DNA of 64,000 nt from positions 92,576 to 156,575 of the forward strand of contig NZ_JAAZQJ010000013.1 of the NCBI RefSeq assembly GCF_012275375.1, given 5' to 3'. This document shows, piece after piece, positions 61,708-64,000 of this stretch. This DNA comes from Dyella sp. SG609. GTDB lineage: Bacteria > Pseudomonadota > Gammaproteobacteria > Xanthomonadales > Rhodanobacteraceae. The notes beneath the pieces are model-generated. The model ran no database searches. It was given only the letters and a program-made list of their open reading frames with translations, and had not been told where the DNA came from. Every line of letters begins with the position of its first letter. Within the stretch, counting starts at the first letter, position 1. Position numbers and translations under genes: made by a program.

Positions 61708-63705
61708 TTACTGCTCGGTCACCTTCAGATCCTTCATCAGCAGATCGAGCTTCGGCTTCATGCTGTCCTGGCCCTGCGAGCCGGCCATGGCATAGAACAC
61801 CGAATAGACCACGCCGGGCGTCGCACCCGCGCCGCTGGCCGGCGCACCGATGCGCGTCTCGCCATTGGCCGAGTACGCCGTGCCCTCGTAAGGGTGGCGG
61901 CGCTTGAGCAGCTTGTCCCAGTAGCTCTTGGCGTCGTCGTCGAGCGCCGCCGGCGGCACCACGTTGCGCTCGATATGCAGGCGGTCGGACTCCTGCGGGT
62001 TGGCGCGCAGCGAGACCGCGTTGACGTCCCACACCACCTTGCCATGGTCGGGCACGAAGCCCATGCCCAAGGTGAGCGTGCTTTCCGGCTCGATCTTCTG
62101 CAGCTGCGGCGTCACCGAGAAGGCCAGGCGATTGGAGCTGTAGCTGAAGCGCTGCTGGTAATCCGCCTGGATATGCACGGACTTCAGCGCATCGGGCAGC
62201 AGGGCGGTGTTCTTCAGGAAATCCTTCCACTGCGCCAGCGAGCCCTCGTAGCCCACCGACATGTAGTCGAGCAGGGCGCGCATGTCGGCAAGGTTGTCGT
62301 AGCTGTCATCGGCCGAGGCGAAGCGCATCAGCATGGCGTAGCCGTCCGGCACCGGCAGGGCGAAAGTGATCACCCGCGTATTGGCGAACGGCAGCGTCCA
62401 CACGCGCAGCTGCCAGCGGCGCTGGGAGTGGTCGACATACACGCTGTCGGTGGCGGGCTTGCCCAGCGAGGTGATGCGCACCTGCTCCGAGCCGACCGGG
62501 CGCATGAAGATGCCCATCTTGCACAGCTGCTCGGACAAGGCGCTGGGGTCGTTGTAGAGCTTGTCCGCCGGGAGGTTGTCCGGACGGCGCAGATGCAGCA
62601 GGAAGTTGTGGCCCGACACGCCCGCCTGCACATAGCCGTTGGCGGCCAGCGACATGCGGTTGCCTTGCTTCTCCACCAGGCCCCATTCGCCGGCGCTGTT
62701 GCGCACGATCAGGCCCGGCACGGTATTCATCCAGGAGGCGCCGTAGAGCAGCTGGTTGGAGCCGTCGCCGCGCGGGAACAGCTTGTCGGTATCGCGGCTC
62801 AGGATTTCCTTGAGCTGGTTGTCGATATAGCCGTTGAACACGGCTTCGTAGCGCTTGAAGAATTCAGCCACGCCCAGCGGCAGCGCGAACTGGCCCTTCA
62901 AGGTGTTGCTCAGCGTGCTGCTGAAGATGTCGAAGCGGAACGGCACGCGGCTGTCCATCACCGCCTGCGCCGGCGCATTGAGCACCTCGCCCATCTGCAG
63001 CGCATAGTTGAGGTTTTCGTTGGCCGACTTCATCAGCACCACGCCGATGACCTTGCCTTCCTTATTGAGCAGCGGACCACCGCTGTTGCCCGGCGAGGCG
63101 GCGGCGGAGAAGCGCATCCACTTCCACGCGCCGTCCTGCTGCTCGGGCGTATCGGAGGTATACAGGCCATCGCGGATCACCACGCCCGTGCCCAGCGCAT
63201 TGCCCACCGCGTAGACCTCCTGGTTGAGCACCGGCTTGGTGTCGACGTCCAGCGTTTCCGGGCCCGGGTTGCCGGACACGGTGAACACCACGAAGTCCTT
63301 GCGCAGGTCGAACTTCTCGATCTTGTCGATCGCATAGACCTTGCCGTTGGCGTCGCGCAGCGAGGGCGCGCCCCACAGGCTGTCCACGCCGGTGAGCAGC
63401 ACGTGGCCGGCGGTGACGAACTGGTTCTTGCCGATGGCGAAGGCGGTGCCGATCGAATGGTATTTGTCGGTGCGCTCCTGGAACGGGAGCAGGTCCAGCG
63501 GCAACGCCTTTTCGTAGGTGAGCGGGTCGTCGGCGGGTTTGGCGGCGACCACTTCGAAGGTGGCGCCCTGAATCTTCGGCAGCAGGGCTGCGTCGAGGCT
63601 GGCGGCGGCGGCCGCGCCGGTGGCGGCCAGCCATAGCGCGAGGGCGCAGGCCCAGGTTCGGGCGAGTCCTTCGCCCCCGATCAGCGACCACTTCGTGTTC
63701 CGCAT
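61708..63705 (-). CDS. Secreted trypsin-like serine protease with a large C-terminal domain
   Basis: The 665-residue protein has a signal peptide (LARTWACALALWLAATGAAA). The S1-type triad is visible: His101 in FVTAGHVLL, Asp137 in LRKDFVVFTV and Ser208 in SPGNSGGPLLNKEGKVIGV. The protease domain ends near residue 240. The C-terminal 420 residues have no domain I recognise (NTLKGQFALPLGVAEFFKRY, MRALLDYMSVGYEGSLAQWK). It probably acts in the periplasm or outside. It has no PDZ domain, so it is not a DegP/HtrA. Confidence 0.85.
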   Translation of the reverse strand: MRNTKWSLIGGEGLARTWACALALWLAATGAAAAASLDAALLPKIQGATFEVVAAKPADDPLTYEKALPLDLLPFQERTDKYHSIGTAFAIGKNQFVTAGHVLLTGVDSLWGAPSLRDANGKVYAIDKIEKFDLRKDFVVFTVSGNPGPETLDVDTKPVLNQEVYAVGNALGTGVVIRDGLYTSDTPEQQDGAWKWMRFSAAASPGNSGGPLLNKEGKVIGVVLMKSANENLNYALQMGEVLNAPAQAVMDSRVPFRFDIFSSTLSNTLKGQFALPLGVAEFFKRYEAVFNGYIDNQLKEILSRDTDKLFPRGDGSNQLLYGASWMNTVPGLIVRNSAGEWGLVEKQGNRMSLAANGYVQAGVSGHNFLLHLRRPDNLPADKLYNDPSALSEQLCKMGIFMRPVGSEQVRITSLGKPATDSVYVDHSQRRWQLRVWTLPFANTRVITFALPVPDGYAMLMRFASADDSYDNLADMRALLDYMSVGYEGSLAQWKDFLKNTALLPDALKSVHIQADYQQRFSYSSNRLAFSVTPQLQKIEPESTLTLGMGFVPDHGKVVWDVNAVSLRANPQESDRLHIERNVVPPAALDDDAKSYWDKLLKRRHPYEGTAYSANGETRIGAPASGAGATPGVVYSVFYAMAGSQGQDSMKPKLDLLMKDLKVTEQ

Positions 63706-63884
63706 AGGTTTCCCGCGCGTGAGTTCCGGCGCCGGGGCCCCCTCCGGGCGTCCTTGTCACGACGGAATGGGCGGCATATTGGCATGCCGCAGGGGGGATT
63801 GCATGGGCTGGGGTGGGCCCCTGCCGGCCCCCTCTGGTTGTGTCGCCAGATGTTGCGATATCGCGGCTTAGATGCTTGCTTTTT

Positions 63885-64000
63885 GCTCGTCATCTCGGCG
63901 TAGGGCGGGATCCAGTAGCGACTAGGTGTGGTTGTCGCGACTTGGCCGCTTATGCAGCGGGCATTTCGGACGCCTGCCGGCGCCCGAGTCACTTTCTCTT
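63885..64000. repeat. Compound dispersed repeat at the window end
   Basis: A degenerate CGTCATCTCGGCGTAGGGCG palindrome at about 63888 is followed by 63944-64000, identical over 57 nt to 11815-11871. The element continues past the window. The 295-bp stretch from 63706 is the upstream region of the protease gene and otherwise shows nothing clear. Confidence 0.8.

Overview
The window is GC-rich (about two-thirds G+C by eye), densely coding, gammaproteobacterial chromosome. Gene content and protein wording (Xanthomonas-type TonB-dependent receptors, a xyloglucan locus beside xylA/xylR, alginate-export-like porin, autotransporter) and the intergenic CCCTCTCCCC...GGGGAGAGGG and CGTCATTCCGGCGCAGGCCGGAAT repeats point to Xanthomonadales, most likely Rhodanobacteraceae (Dyella, Luteibacter, Frateuria or Rhodanobacter type). 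The genus is inference. I see no tRNA, rRNA, integrase, transposase or CRISPR array.

Region 1 (1-11.5 kb) is a xyloglucan utilisation locus: the 5' end of xylA diverges from xylR; a minus-strand operon TonB-dependent receptor > GH74 endo-xyloglucanase > GH35 beta-galactosidase > GH31 alpha-xylosidase runs toward xylR. The receptor imports oligosaccharides cut by GH74, GH35 and GH31 strip galactose and xylose, and XylA consumes xylose. A 12-bp motif shared by the xylA-xylR gap and the receptor promoter region suggests XylR controls both.

Region 2 (12.1-26.6 kb) is a second, less familiar sugar locus on the minus strand: CitE-like lyase > SSS transporter with an N-terminal propeller, a LysR regulator, then TonB receptor > serine hydrolase > ribokinase (frameshifted) > TIM-barrel/SUMF fusion > GH127 beta-L-arabinofuranosidase > CaiB-type CoA-transferase, mostly with 4-bp start/stop overlaps.

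Region 3 (27-38.8 kb) holds a 1958-residue autotransporter of Ig-like repeats, divergent from three tandem tail-collar (MdpB-type) genes and a GNAT acetyltransferase, then a convergent set (PLP dehydratase, glutathione transferase, a small protein, a DUF6916-like protein), an Lrp regulator and a YoaK/DUF1275 gene broken by an 8-bp tandem duplication.

Region 4 (38.8-56.9 kb) is a stress/small-molecule region: isochorismatase-like hydrolase, XapX, amidohydrolase, DoxX, VOC protein and outer-membrane channel on one strand; a Tat-exported alpha/beta hydrolase; a divergent two-component pair with a 1006-residue propeller sensor; pirin with its LysR; XRE, SDR, AraC, DUF3224, LysE and WYL genes. Two candidate operators recur here: a 35-bp element (44682 and 51124) and a 14-bp palindrome (45840 and 46627).

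Region 5 (56.9-64 kb) has a reduced fimbrial locus (major subunit, a short chimeric ORF where chaperone and usher are expected, two-domain adhesin, TraF-type peptidase) with a FimZ/RcsB-like regulator, an EF-hand protein and a secreted serine protease. Repeats are frequent between genes throughout, including a 250-bp multi-hairpin array at 49982-50231.
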